NCBI GenBank assembly: GCA_944739405.2
Contig: OX123193.2
Location: forward strand, 5,278,331-5,342,330
Source: Euclidia mi
Lineage: Eukaryota; Arthropoda; Insecta; Lepidoptera; Erebidae
DNA length: 64,000 nucleotides
Reading direction: 5' to 3'
This document shows, piece by piece, positions 30,838 to 41,529 of this stretch (positions are counted from its first letter, which is position 1; each line of letters starts with the position of its first letter). A program made the position numbers and the translations under genes. Below the pieces are notes generated by a model. The model made no database searches. It worked only from the letters and a program-made list of their open reading frames with translations, and had not been told where the DNA came from.

Positions 30838-30995
30838 AACCAGGCAGCGGAAGTGTTACCGACTGCTACGCCGAAAGCCGCAAGTTCGATTCCCTCTCAA
30901 GTCAAACATTTGTGTGCGTGGACATGGATATTTGTAGCCGTAGTGCAATTTCTGGAAACAAGATGGTGTTGTTTGTAAATGGTAAAATATTATAC
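30838..30995 (+). mobile_element. SINE-I, head plus part of tail
   Basis: GACTGCTACGCCGAAAGCCG, AAGTTCGATTCCCTC (B box), GTCAAACATTTGTGTGCGTG, CATGGATATTTGTAG, then GATGGTGTTGTTTGTAAATG. Internally deleted. Confidence 0.65.
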
Positions 30996-31069
30996 TATAG
31001 GTATTAGCAACTTTTGGCCGTTGCTGGGTCCGAACAACGAACAAACACCTGCCCTTATTCGCCTTCTTA

Positions 31070-31200
31070 GGGAATTATTTATCAAAATTTTCGTAATGAT
31101 TCCCTACACTTCACAAATACATGTCAGCTTCTTATATCCAGTAACTTGGGCTGTCCTTTGTCTATACATCAGTCACTAACTAAAAAGTTTTAAATATAGA
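31070..31200 (-). mobile_element. Helitron family 2, very degraded
   Basis: ATTCCCTACACTTCACAAAT, ACATGTCAGCTTCTTATATC, CAGTAACTTGGGCTGT and CATCAGTCACTAACTAAAA follow the order of 5640-5770 loosely. Confidence 0.35.
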
Positions 31201-31499
31201 AATTATCATATTTTCCTTCTGAATGCACGTGTAGGTTACGGTGGGCGCGTCAGATCGTCTAGACCGGTGGAACTAGGTCAACATTCTGTTCCTAAGTAAC
31301 GTTTGTATTGAAGATGCCTGGATGATGTCAACGTGTTCATTAAGTGTCGCCTGATGTTCTGCCGCGTCTGGTATTGGTTATATTATCTATATTGGGTGTT
31401 TTAGTATTGAAAGACCTAGCAACTTAGTGTTATTTGAAACGGACCTTATTGTGGCTTTTGGTTAGAGTTTCATGGCAGAAATTGCGAATAAGGTTTTGA

Positions 31500-31712
31500 C
31501 TGCACGGTTCGTGTAGTAGTTTAAGCGGTCGCCTCGCCGCTTGACGCTGCGCCGAGTGTTGTGGGATTGATTCCCACATGAGACAACACTTTGTGTGATT
31601 CATAAATTGTTGTTTCGGGTCTGAGTGTTCATTGTGTCCGTTCGTTGTATGTTTTTTAAAGTCCCCCGCGACACAGGATTTAGTCCTAGTGCGGGAGTTT
31701 TCTTTAAAAAAA
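31500..31712 (+). mobile_element. SINE-M (tRNA-derived), full length
   Basis: Head GGTTCGTGTAGTAGTTTAAG (A box), B box GGGATTGATTCCCAC, then ACTTTGTGTGATTCATAAAT, GTTGTTTCGGGTCTGAG, AAAGTCCCCCGCGACACAGG and a poly(A) tail. AAGGTT lies on both sides (about 31490 and 31716), a possible 6-bp target duplication. Confidence 0.75.
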
Positions 31713-32049
31713 AACAAGGTTACTCTTGGGTTTAGTGGAAGATGACTGGCAGAATTTGTCATATTGGTTTTGTCAAAAGGTTGTAATGAAATATTTATCT
31801 GGATTGATCAATATTTCATATTTTTCCCCAGGCAGTAAAAATATCCATCAGACTTATCCCTCCTCCATATTATTTGTTCTCTTTCTAGTATAACTTTCTT
31901 TGGAGATATTATTATCATCCTTTTGAGACTTCTTCAGGCTCTACGGATGTATTTTACATTCGGATAAATCTGGTACATCACGAAATACTGTTTAAAGTGA
32001 ATGATCCCCTCGATGTTAAGATATAGTATTATGGAAACATACCTAAAAA

Positions 32050-32275
32050 AACAATGAGGTAGAAGCAGCGATAGCCTAGTGGACTGTACCAAGGGACTGC
32101 TATGCAGGGGTCTTGGATTCAAACCCAAGATGCGAGAGTATCCATAATGTCCTCCAAGACATGTGAATTCTACCAAACTGGACTTGGCCTGCGTAGTGGA
32201 CTATAGGTCAGCATTTCTAATTAATGAGAAAAAGTCTGTTTCCAGCAGTGAACGAAATGATAAAGGGCTAATGAT
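32050..32275 (+). mobile_element. SINE-E, degraded
   Basis: AGCAGCGATAGCCTAGTGGA (A box), GGATTCAAACCC (B box), AATGTCCTCCAAGACATGTG, TTGGCCTGCGTAGTGGACTA, CCAGCAGTGAACG, AAGGGCTAATGATGA. The core between B box and tail is mostly deleted. Confidence 0.65.
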
Positions 32276-32454
32276 GAACAAGAATAAAAACGTTGATGTG
32301 AACTGGTTCTTCTGACCTTAAAAAGGCATACAACCGGCACTGTCACTAAAACGACAGTTAAATGTTAGACTAATAATTATTAACAATTTCAAAGTATGTA
32401 CCCATTACCAAAAATAATAGTAGGCATTTAGTTATTCACATCTCCATGTATTTA

Positions 32455-32525
32455 CGATGTCGTGAACGTTCATGACAACCAAGGCTAAAGGCTTAACGTG
32501 CTCGGCGACACGGAAGCGCCTTAAT
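32455..32525 (-). mobile_element. SINE-D fragment
   Basis: TTCATGACAACCAAGGCTAA, AGGCTTAACGTGCTCGGCGA. Middle of SINE-D only. Confidence 0.5.
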
Positions 32526-32559
32526 TAGATTAGTCTCTCGTGTCATGGGTGAAATTAGT

Positions 32560-32722
32560 TCTACTATACCACGCTGGCCAAACCGGTTGGTTTGTATCAA
32601 GTTTTTCTTCTTTTACAGTGTTGTTCTCTGCATAATATGCTCCCTCTGTCATCTCTTACGACATCCATGGGATGATATGGGGTGCTGACATTCCGTATTC
32701 TTAATCGGTCACCACACGGACA
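32560..32722 (-). repeat. Dispersed LINE-like 3' segment
   Basis: CCACGCTGGCCAAACCGGTT, TCTCTTACGACATCCATGGG and GTCACCACACGG are motifs I associate with a lepidopteran LINE end. Edges undefined. The first motif also occurs at 43865-43890. Confidence 0.35.
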
Positions 32723-32749
32723 ATTTATTTGTATAACGGCATTTATTTA

Positions 32750-32860
32750 TTTACTAGAAGAGACCGCAGTTGCACCCTCGTTATTTAGGGCTACTGCTCC
32801 GCTCCCGTGACTCATAGCGTGATGTTATATAGCCTATAGCCTTCCTCGATAAATTTGCTA
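32750..32860 (-). mobile_element. Helitron family 1-related internal fragment
   Basis: GCTACTGCTCCGCTCC, CATAGCGTGATGTTATATAG and CTATAGCCTTCCTCGATAAA, typical internal sequence of lepidopteran short Helitrons. A 45-base relic of the same segment is at 55135-55180. Confidence 0.5.
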
Positions 32861-32869
32861 TACTTTTTT

Positions 32870-32975
32870 TTTCTTTGTTTGTATTTTTTAATATTTTGGT
32901 TTTGTTTTTAATGTCAAACTTTGCTGTGTTTTTATTGGTGTGTCTAATAAATGTTTTCTTTCTTTCTATCTTTTT
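32870..32975 (+). mobile_element. LINE 3' end with poly(A) signal
   Basis: TGTCAAACTTTGCTGTGTTT, GTCTAATAAATG (AATAAA) and a TTTC repeat terminus. 5' truncated, clade unknown. Confidence 0.45.
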
Positions 32976-33189
32976 CTATACAACACAAAAATAATTATTC
33001 AAATCGGACCAGCAGTGCCTGAGATTAGCAACTCTTCAGGTTTATAATATTAAAAAGTATAGATAGTAAACTGGGTACTAGCCGTGGTGTCGCGTGGGCT
33101 CGGTTATGGGGGAAAAAGGTGACCTATGTGCCGTTCTGATGTAGGTATGAGCGTGGTAAATCTTGCTATTAGCATTTTTACAACTTTTG

Positions 33190-33455
33190 ACTGCCTCGTT
33201 GGTCTCGCGGCATAAATGTGCGCGTGGGATTGGGAAGTCTCGGGTTCGATTCCCGGGTCGGGCAAAGTGTTATTGGGTTTTTCAGTTAGGCAATTCTAAA
33301 TAGCAGCACGGAGTCTGCTAATATGCCCGGTACGGCAATAGGCTCGCCCCCAATTACGTGGTACTAAAATAAATCTGGCGAAAAGTGGGTGTAGCAATAT
33401 ACCTCTGCCTACCTCTTCGGGATTATAGGCCTGAGACTATGTATGTATGTAGCCT
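33190..33455 (+). mobile_element. SINE-A1, full length
   Basis: TGCCTCGTTGGTCTCGCGGC, GGGTTCGATTCCCGGGTC, complete body, and a tail ending TATGTATGTATGTAG. Confidence 0.85.
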
Positions 33456-33459
33456 TTTT

Positions 33460-33939
33460 AATGTAAAATGCATATTATATCAAGACTTCATTTTCATTCA
33501 TTTTCAGATGTGATACCGTTTAAGTAACGAATTCCTTAGGTAAATTATAAGCCGTAGATAGGTACTAAAAGATATTCAGAAAACTTATAAATATTTTTCT
33601 TCCCGCGCACAATGTAATTTCTATTTAAAATCTCTCTTATATTACGGCTCATATGAAATATTTATTAGTATCCATAATTCACATACAACGTCATTTAAAT
33701 GAGCCAGTCGTTAAAATAAATTGTACATAAACTTGAATTGTGTTTATCTAGCCAAATGGAAATTTGTGTAAACAGATACCTCATTTATATTCTAACATTT
33801 ATTTTAATTATGTTTTGTTTAAACTGTTTGTAAATTAGTAGACACATAATTCCATTCTTAAATTAAGATCGTTTTTTAAGACAGTATAATTATTTTATTT
33901 GAAGCCGGCCATTTCTTCATCACTATGAATGTCGCATAT
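33460..33939. other. Unassigned AT-rich stretch
   Basis: Nothing recognised. Confidence 0.35.
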
Positions 33940-34250
33940 AATTTTTTTTTATAGTAATAGGCGCGAAACGAGCAGACGGTTCGCCTGATGGTAAGCAATT
34001 ACCGCCACCCATGGACACAAGCAACACAACAGGAGTCACAAGTGCGTTGCCACCCTTTTGGGGTTGGGAAAATGGATAGGCTGAGGAGTGGGATGAGGAA
34101 GAAGGAATAGGGGATAAGGCCTCCGGCACTCTCACTCACCGAACGAAACGCAACAGTTTAAGTACTGTTACTTTACGTCCATTTTCTGTGAGAGGGTAGT
34201 ACTTCCCCGGTCGAGCCGACCCATTCATGCTGAAATCAGCAAGGGCATAC
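33940..34250 (+). mobile_element. Repeat LR1, best-preserved copy
   Basis: ACGAGCAGACGGTTCGCCTG, GGTAAGCAATTACCGCCACC, CATGGACACAAGCAACAC, CACAAGTGCGTTGCCACCCT, TGGGGTTGGG, GCCTCCGGCACTCTCACTCA, TCTGTGAGAGGGTAGTACTT, CGGTCGAGCCGACCCATTCA. Starts after a run of T. Confidence 0.75.
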
Positions 34251-35079
34251 ATGAAAATTTCGCTATAAAGTAATGCCGCGCATAGCCAATGTGAGGGAGG
34301 CCTTATACGCCATAAGGTTGAAGTAAATTTCTAAAATCTGGTGCATCGTCTCAAGACATGGTTTACGTGGTTGTTTACGAGTTACATTGCCAAGATAAAT
34401 TTTACGTACCTCACCAACGGGAAACAGAGGAAGTTTGCAAAGTTTTTAGAGTGCAGAATGCGATCTCTTTTCCTTTATGGAAGTCTGCGCATATTTTTCC
34501 AGTTTATAAACCGATTGACATCACTATAAATATTTATTGAAAAAAAAATCGAAGTCAAGTCCCATTTCAGTTCTTACAAAATCACAAAATTAGTCTCTAC
34601 ATTACAAAGTTACCTAACAAGCTATATGAAACGGCTTAATTCAAGATTCCGTCAGAATATCTACAAATTAACTGCTTATGTCGTCGCTCATATATAATTC
34701 TCTAGCAAGATTAGCGTTAAACTGATTACCGTTCATGGATTAGTATGCCATCTTCGTCTGTTGGATAATCCTATAACGCATTTAAGAGTCTGCCCAATTA
34801 CGCCCCTTGCGAAAATATAATGTAATCTTATAAAATGCGTGTGCTTGTGTGTGTGTTCGTACTTGCATGAGTGCGTCTACGACTAAAGCTTATGGATTAT
34901 CACGTTTTTACAATTTAAAAGTTTATGAATAGGTCATTAGGTTAAGAACACTGTAACTAACAAAATATGGAAGCAATTCTGACATAACATTTAATTATTA
35001 TAATTATTACTATCCATACAACAATACTACCTAATACAATTTGACCGAAGCATTTTCATGTTACTTTATGGAACGGAAA
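34251..35079. other. Unassigned stretch
   Basis: Two overlapping 60-codon ORFs at 34341-34540 show no family. No repeat recognised. Confidence 0.3.
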
Positions 35080-35446
35080 TCCACACCAATCACAAGACCT
35101 ATAACCAAGCCGAAGTCTATCATGCCAAGTCATACTAAGCAAAAATGATACCGCAGAAAGGAAGTTTTTTTAAGTAGACACATTTTTTAACTGCAAATAA
35201 AAGTGCGCGCGTGCAATTCCCGCAATACCTACTTATCCATGGGTGCATAGGACTCTATAGAACAAATTGGGGGGATAATTGCATCGATGTGTACATACCT
35301 AAAAAATAATTATAGTATACTTTGAGCCTCAATATCTCCTGAACCAGTAATTTCCCTGGTACGGTGCCGAAGTAAAAAATGTTTGTAATTATTGTTACAA
35401 TATATTATGGGATTTCAGTTTCCGTTAAGTGCTTTTTTTCACCCCG
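35080..35446 (-). mobile_element. TIR element T, copy 1
   Basis: The right edge CACCCCG is followed by TA at 35447-35448. Interior TGAGCCTCAATATCTCCTGA, CAGTAATTTCCCTGGTACGG, TGCCGAAGTAAAAAATG, and far left ACCAATCACAAGACC pair with the copy at 40880-41433 in reverse. Its left end is decayed. Non-coding; probably mariner-like by the TA target. Confidence 0.65.
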
Positions 35447-35448
35447 TA

Positions 35449-36176
35449 TAGTAAGCAGGTACCTATAAAATGACTTGTCTTTACTGACATATCCTCGCAG
35501 AAACTATGCAACTGAAGTTAAAAGCTTTAATTTAGTTAGAACAGCGATGACGTTTAATGACAGAGGCACTCACTAATGAAGTATTTTAATTTACACTCCT
35601 ATGGGGCGAAAAAGGACTATTATTGAAAAGGCCCTTATTTTAAATCTAGCCATAGCTGAAAAACGGGCGACATCCAGGTTTAGTTTGGACATAACTTTAC
35701 TTCAAAACACCGCGCTATCAATCAAATCAAAACGCGTCCCATACTATTGTCCGAAGTTTGAAAATATTTCAATCCCTGCGGACCGCAATAAATCTCTATA
35801 CAGTTAAATCATACTTGTGAAAGAGAATGTAAAAATATGCACGAGTCACTGTGCGTAGGCGTATATCATTTATCAAACGTCACCACGGGAATTGGGGGCA
35901 AAAAGTGGCCTGTCCCACAGCTTTGCAGGAGATAGAGCCGGATTAGGAAAGGTGCTTGAAAAAAGGTGCATTAACTTGTCTAGGAAAATGGTATCATTAG
36001 ACTTTTATAAAATGTTGGAGGTATTTCTTTTATGTAGAGTAGAATGTCAGTTATTCTGTTATCTTTACGACTTAGATATATATTATACATGTGAATATGA
36101 ATTTGTTGTTTAGCAATTCGTTTAAATTTTTTCTGTACTTTATTTTATTTTTAAGACATGTATAACACACCAAAAC
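35449..36176. other. Unassigned stretch
   Basis: ORFs at 35601-35807 and 35892-36113 (68 and 73 codons) resemble nothing known to me. Confidence 0.3.
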
Positions 36177-36738
36177 AACAAATGTCTATGTTGTTTTGAT
36201 TTGTTATTTATCAGACTTTGATTTGAAATCTTCTATAATATATTTTTAAATTCTTCAATAATACAACTTAAATCTCGAAAAAATACTGTCGTTACGGATA
36301 GCATAACTATACTGACACAGTAAATACAGTGACCCAACACATCTGTTAAATAATACGCTTATTATAAGTAAAAGTTATAAGAGCATATTATAAATTTTTC
36401 GGTTCCGGTCCCAATTTAGTATGGGGCGAGCCTATTACCATATACAACAAATGTCTATGTTGTTTTAATGTGTTATTTATCAGACTTTCATATGAAATCT
36501 TTTATCTTAAATTTTTATCCTTGTCCTGCCGCGGCTTTTCTTCAATAATACAACTTAAATCTCGAAAAAATACTGTCGTTATGGATAGCATAACTATACT
36601 GACACAGTAAATACAGTGACCCAAGTCATCTGTTAGGTAATACGCTTATTATAAGTAAAAGTTATAATAGCATATTATAACTTTTTCGGTTTCGGTCCCA
36701 ATTTATTATGGGGCGAGCTTATTGCCATATACCGAGCA
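36177..36738 (+). repeat. Tandem duplication, units ~270 and ~290 bp
   Basis: Unit 1 (36177-36446) and unit 2 (about 36447-36738) both begin ACAACAAATGTCTATGTTGT-like sequence. Both contain TCGAAAAAATACTGTCGTTA and ATAGCATAACTATACTGACA and end in the SINE-B segment TATGGGGCGAGC. Unit 2 carries ~20 extra bases (TCCTTGTCCTGCCGCGGC). Confidence 0.8.
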
Positions 36739-36852
36739 CATTATTAAGCGAGTGATAATTAGTATTTTATACACACATAACTTCGACAAGGTGTGTGCCC
36801 GAGGTAACTGAGGGTCAAACCCGAGACCATCGTCTCGGCAGTGCGTTGTGTA
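36684..36852 (-). mobile_element. SINE-B
   Basis: GGTTTCGGTCCCAATTTATT, GAGCTTATTGCCATATACCG, GCGAGTGATAATTAG, ACACACATAACTTCGACAAG, GGGTCAAACCCGAGACCATC. The 3' domain is cut at the duplication boundary. A duplicated stub of the same SINE is at 36398-36446. Confidence 0.7.
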
Positions 36853-36876
36853 CAACACTTATATGAAATCGATTAC

Positions 36877-36936
36877 TTATATAACTGTTACTCAAATAAT
36901 AAGGCCTTATTATTTGACTAACAGTTACTTATATAA
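36877..36936. repeat. Palindrome, ~28-bp arms
   Basis: ACTGTTACTCAAATAATAAG pairs with CTTATTATTTGACTAACAGT with one mismatch; axis at AAGG|CCTT (36904/36905). Outer TTATATAA edges also match. Confidence 0.75.
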
Positions 36937-37509
36937 AACAGATGTAATATAAAGAGCATCACATTTTCCTCCAATCTTATTCAACCTCAGTTCAAGAGTC
37001 ATATCAATTACAGTAATAAACCCTTTACCTCGTTACATAAACCTGAAGTATTCAATTAAGCAACAATATAACGAGGAAAACCATAAACATACTTTATATC
37101 AGCCAACAATAGCACATAAAATGCACCCACGAATCTCTATAAAAATATTTATTGCACCCTTAATCGGAGAACAATGAGATTTTATGCACCTCTTTCCAAC
37201 CTGATACGGGCCTGGCCTTCTTCACGATATTAAACATTGTCTGAATGTTTAGTAGTAATATGTTATAGGGTAGTTCTCTGTTTCATTTCTGCCTGATGTC
37301 ATACCTTTCTGATGTTTGATATGGCAAAGATACGCCTTTTTTCCTCATAACGGATATATTGCTGTTGAGATATTTTTACGCAGTTCAAGCTCGCTAGAAT
37401 TTACAACATCTCGTTTTGGCATATCAAATCGTTATTTTATTGCCGTGCTCCACCTGCAGGATTAGAAAAAATAAAGACATTATCTTTGGTATTATAACCT
37501 TGTTTATAT
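36937..37509. other. Unassigned stretch
   Basis: Nothing recognised. Confidence 0.35.
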
Positions 37510-37529
37510 AGATGTTTATATAGATGAGA

Positions 37530-38036
37530 GCTCTTCATGACAGGCGGGATCGACGGCTTAACGTGCTCTTCGAGGCGCGGGCAATGAATACAGATTTACA
37601 TAGAAGCGCAGTTTTTAAGGATTTCGTGCGCCAATTCCAAGTGGGTACTGTCTCCAGTTTAGTTCGTAGTTGGCGCCGTTGGCGGCGCTGGCGTCTTTCT
37701 CCGTCTCTCTTGCTCTCGTAGTTAAGATACACAGGTGGAATGTTTGTCTCTCTTGCTCTCGTAGAGACAGCTGTCACAGCGCGACTGCCACGCCGCCAAG
37801 CGGTAATTTGGGTACAGAAAGTTTGCATTCAGAGCGCCCATAGGAAATGCGCCTCTACGTAAATATCTGAGCTCTTTGGCGCGGGGCAAGCGATACTCGA
37901 CATAAATACGCGCATAACTTCTAAACCTATGGATGCGCGCTGTGTGGCTGATTCGCCTGTTCCTCCACCACCTCACGTCTTCACTGTCTGTTGGTACACA
38001 TCTGTTTGTTGGTATCTCCACTAAGCTATTACTACC
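37530..38036 (-). mobile_element. SINE-D split by MITE-C
   Basis: Left part TTCATGACAGGCGGGATCGA, CGGCTTAACGTGCTCTTCGA; right part GGGGCAAGCGATACTCGACA, ACGCGCATAACTTCTAAACC and head remains GGTATCTCCACTAAGCTATT. Together they rebuild the SINE-D order across the insertion. Confidence 0.75.
37582..37877 (+). mobile_element. MITE-C, copy 2, with exact 8-bp target duplication
   Basis: Flanked by GGCGCGGG at 37574-37581 and 37878-37885. Starts CAATGAATACAGATTTAC and ends TATCTGAGCTCTTT. Internally the CTCTCTTGCTCTCGTAG segment occurs twice (about 37704-37720 and 37748-37763), a duplication absent from copy 1 and decayed in copy 3. Confidence 0.85.
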
Positions 38037-38064
38037 TCAATAAATTTATAGCATGCCCTTAAAA

Positions 38065-38140
38065 GAATATGTCATCATAATTCTCAGCCCTGTTTATATC
38101 CTGTCATGTTTACTGCTGGGCACGGGCATCTTTTCAATAT
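38065..38140 (-). mobile_element. SINE-E tail fragment
   Basis: GTCATCATAATTCTCAGCCC, TTTACTGCTGGGCACGGGCA, TCTTTTCAATATGCG. Confidence 0.5.
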
Positions 38141-38600
38141 GCGAAGACAAAAGTAACTCAAAATATAACCGCCAATAAATATCACATAGATTTCAATAAG
38201 TCTTGAATTGAAATCCAGCTGCAAAACCAAAGCAATTTCATGCCCGCCAAAATTATAATCGCCCGATCGCCTGCCCAAAGAATCCAATAAAGCTCGACAG
38301 GAAAATTATGAGACCAGCAAATAAAGGCCATATATCTTAGGCGGATTATTCTTAGCGCTAGTTAACGGTGTTGTTAAGCTGAGGGATGGGCACAAGATAA
38401 TACGATATTGGTATGGGATCATGCTTTTAATATGGGCTATAGAATTATATTAAGTTTTCCAGAATGTTCCTGTTTAAGGTTTTTTATTAGAGAAAGTTTT
38501 GAGATTCTAAAATACGTTTTTGGGGGCGTTTTTTGGACGGTATTACAGCGGTGAACAACTTTTCTATGTATGGCGCGTTTAGTTCGATTTTAGATCTATA
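38141..38600. other. Unassigned stretch
   Basis: Nothing recognised. Confidence 0.3.
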
Positions 38601-38601
38601 G

Positions 38602-38675
38602 GTACTATAATAATACTATAATAAAGCTGACATTTATTTGGTTGCTTGGTTGGACGCGCTAAACTTAGGAAATAC
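38602..38675 (+). mobile_element. Helitron family 1-related 5' fragment
   Basis: AATACTATAATAAAGCTGAC, TTGGTTGGACGCGCTAAACT resemble the start of lepidopteran short Helitrons (ATATTATAAAGCTGA...GAACGCGCTAATCTC). Confidence 0.45.
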
Positions 38676-39555
38676 TAGGCAAACAGCATCCATTTAACAC
38701 TTATCTTTGTTGGAATAGGTAAGAGGGACAATATACGAATATGTATGTTACGGGTCACACTCACAGTCCTATTTTTAAAACTAGCTGAAATACCAACATT
38801 TCTCTTTTGTGATAGAAAAAAGTATATATTTGTAAACATCACTGCAAAACTACAACATTTGCTTGGTACAAAATTGCGTTTACTAACTAAAACAGTTTCC
38901 GAACCAATCAATTAGATGTGAACTACAAAACTCAATACAAACTATCCGAATCAATACAACAAATTACCAAACTGGGCTTAACACAGGTGTTCGACACGAA
39001 TAGATTATTTGATTTTCACAATTACCAACTTATTAGTTGGATAAAGTATTATTTTAAGCGATAAATTACCAGCAAAACGTGCCTGGAGGTACAAACGGCG
39101 GAAGAATTACCCCACGTTCGGGGAAAATTCAGTGTAACTGGCAATACCAGGCGTTCGAAAGAAGTAATAACTGCTGTGGAAGGTTTAGTAGGTAGGCTGA
39201 CGAGGCCGTAGTTATCTATCGTCAGAGCTCTTGTTCACGGCACGGTCTTACTGCGGTTTAACCTTTGTACGGTAAGCTAGCCGTGCCGTTGTATAATCAT
39301 ATGAGTATCTTCATGACACGTTTTTATAACAGTTTATCACTGGAATACCATAATCGCAGCTTACTTGTTCTTTTCAATATTTAATATGTTATTGTTTTTT
39401 TATGTGTTCCTGTTTTATCTGCAATTAAAGTTTCACTGTGATGTTAATCAGTTACACTAAGACACAGACCCACTATTCGGTTCCGGCGATCAATCTCAGA
39501 AACACCTCAAACGATTTTCATGAATTTAGTATGTAGTGTGTTTAAGGGGCTATAA
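38676..39555. other. Unassigned; one GC-richer section
   Basis: 39075-39295 is GC-richer (GGTACAAACGGCGGAAG, TACCCCACGTTCGGGG) with an inverted CGGCACGG...CCGTGCCG pair. No family or ORF identified. Confidence 0.3.
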
Positions 39556-39640
39556 ATCGATCATGGCGAAGTGTGGGTGTAATATTTACACCCCAGCCTA
39601 CCCCTTCGGGGATACAGCCGTGAGACTATAAATAAAAATA
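39556..39640 (+). mobile_element. SINE-A 3' fragment
   Basis: CATGGCGAAGTGTGGGTGTA, CCTACCCCTTCGGGGATACA, GTGAGACTATAAATAAAAA. Confidence 0.7.
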
Positions 39641-40340
39641 AATAAAAAATATCGATCTAGTTGGGATACATTTTAGAAAGCACGACTTACACTGAAATAA
39701 GTACTTAGTATAACTCAATTGTAGGTTTTATCGACGAAAACAGCTGAGCATCATCATCTACATTTTTTACCTTCTAAGCAGACCAAAACTCAAAAGTAAG
39801 TCACATCATATCTGCATACTAAGACGTACGCGAGATAGGCATAAAACTAGACAGTATAAACGGTAGAGGCAGCCTCGCGTCCACTCCACGCTGTTGAAAT
39901 AAAGAGGCGAAAACGAGCGAACGAGCGCTTAAGGGGAATACCGCTCACCTAGAATTCTTAATGGCTAGTTTGCAAATGGTTGAAGGCATGAAAACTGTTC
40001 TAAGGTACGTTTTGCCGGCCATTCTATTTAATGGACACTTGAAAATGCCTCGTTTTATGGTTTTAGTCGGTATATATCCGGACATTACTTGGATATTTTC
40101 GTGAAGCGTCCAATTAAGTTAGGCAGATTCGGTGTTTGGACTTTCGAAGTTTATTTTTTAAATAAAAAAATAACGCACCTTTGCCAGCATTTACATAAAA
40201 GCTAAGAATTAATTCACTAATGACAGAATGTGACGCTTATGACGCCAAATTAACAAAGCAATATGGGCGTAATTTTATGTCCAAGTTGAGTGTCATATTA
40301 CTGGCACTCATAGCCAAAATTTTGCAAACGCCAAATAATA
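39641..40340. other. Unassigned stretch
   Basis: Nothing recognised. Confidence 0.35.
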
Positions 40341-40344
40341 ATAT

Positions 40345-40602
40345 ATAATAATAATATTCTACCACATTCACACAACACCGTCTAGTCCCGAACTAAGCAG
40401 AGCTTGTACTATGGGTACTAGATAATGGATAAACGTACATATGTACCTTTTTTTTGTAAATACATACATATTATACATAACACCCAGACCAAGACAAACA
40501 TCCATGTTCATGCACACAAATATTTGACTAAAGCGGGAATCGAACCCACGACCTTCGGCGTAGCAGTCGCTTACACACCCTATTCACTACTACCGTAATT
40601 TG
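40345..40602 (-). mobile_element. SINE-I, full length
   Basis: Minus strand: GTGTGTAAGCGACTGCTACG, GGGTTCGATTCCCGCTTTAG (B box), AAATATTTGTGTGCATGAAC, TGTTTGTCTTGGTCTGGGTG, ACAAGCTCTGCTTAGTTCGG, GTGGTAGAATATTATTA. This copy defines the family in the window. Confidence 0.8.
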
Positions 40603-40784
40603 AGTTCTTATTTAGATATATAAATTCCGTAAACAATTTGGCCCCGTACAAGGCCATATTCGTAATACCCAAACACCACTCAGACTCTGCAAACTATATG
40701 CATGAAACCTACAAAGTTTGGCGGTGCAAGCGACACTTAAATTATCGTCTACCGCTAGCTATGTCTGGGTGTGGATGGACCCGT

Positions 40785-40879
40785 TTGATTTCTGCTCAAG
40801 TGAAACATTTTTGTGCGTGAACAATGAACACGGATGTATGTCTAGATCTGGGTGTTTCTATGTACCTACCTATAATATA
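40785..40879 (+). mobile_element. SINE-I (outer copy), left part
   Basis: CTCAAGTGAAACATTTTTGT through GATCTGGGTGTTTCTATGTA to ATAATATA, where TIR element T begins. It continues at 41434. Confidence 0.75.
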
Positions 40880-41433
40880 CAGGTTGTAAAAAGAACCTTT
40901 ACGAAAACTGAAATCCCATGTTGTACCAATCACTACGAACATTTTTTACTTCGGCACCATACTTAAGTCAAACATTTGTGTGCGTGAACATGGATGTTTG
41001 TCTTGGTCTGGGTGTTTCTATGTATAATATGTATGTATTTACAAAAAACAAGTATATATGTATGTTTATCCATTGTCTAGTAGCCATAGTACAAGCTCTG
41101 CTTAGTTTGGGACTAGATGGTGTTGTGTGAATGTGGTAGAATATTATTATTAAAAAAAAAAAAAACTTGGGAAATTACTGGTTCAGGAGATATTGAGGCT
41201 CAATGTTAGTATAGAATTTTTCTAATTGGGTACAAAATTGATGCATTTACCCCACCAATATGTTCTATAGATGGATATGACCTCATGGATTAGTAAGTTT
41301 TTCCAGCATTACACGCGCGCGCTTTTAATTGCGGTTTAAAAATGCGTTGCCCAGGTATTATCTTTGGTTAGTATGACTTGGCATGATTTCCACTACAAGA
41401 CTTGGGCTTAGTGATGGGTCTTGTGACACCCTG
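40880..41433 (+). mobile_element. TIR element T, copy 2, at a TA target
   Basis: Starts CAGGTTGTAAAAAG and ends GACACCCTG, with TA on both sides (40878-40879 and 41434-41435). Interrupted by a SINE-I at 40965-41164, so the element itself is about 350 bp. Pairs in reverse with 35080-35446. A TA target and CAGGNTG ends suggest a mariner-like non-autonomous transposon. Confidence 0.75.
40965..41164 (+). mobile_element. SINE-I (inner copy), nested
   Basis: 5'-truncated SINE-I (AAGTCAAACATTTGTGTGCG to GTGGTAGAATATTATTATT) with a 13-base A tail, inside TIR element T. ACTT at 40961-40964 and 41165-41168 is a minimal target duplication. The host sequence on both sides (TTCGGCACCAT / GGGAAATTACTGG) is contiguous in copy 1 of T. 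Confidence 0.8.
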
Positions 41434-41528
41434 TATATCTAAATGTATGTTTATTCATAGTATCCCATAGTACAAGCTCTACTTAATTTGGGACTAGATG
41501 GTGTTGTGTATATGTGGTAGAATGTTAT
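41434..41528 (+). mobile_element. SINE-I (outer copy), right part
   Basis: TATATCTAAATGTATGTTTA, ACAAGCTCTACTTAATTTGG, ATGTGGTAGAATGTTATAT: the remaining tail of the outer SINE-I after T. Confidence 0.75.
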
Positions 41529-41529
41529 A

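Noticed and set aside
37524..37828. Two ~65-97 codon ORFs rich in Arg/Trp (RSWRRWRRWR)
   Set aside because: Same peptide appears at 26020-26229 and 61688-61999; it is translated MITE-C, in both strands, with no conserved frame.
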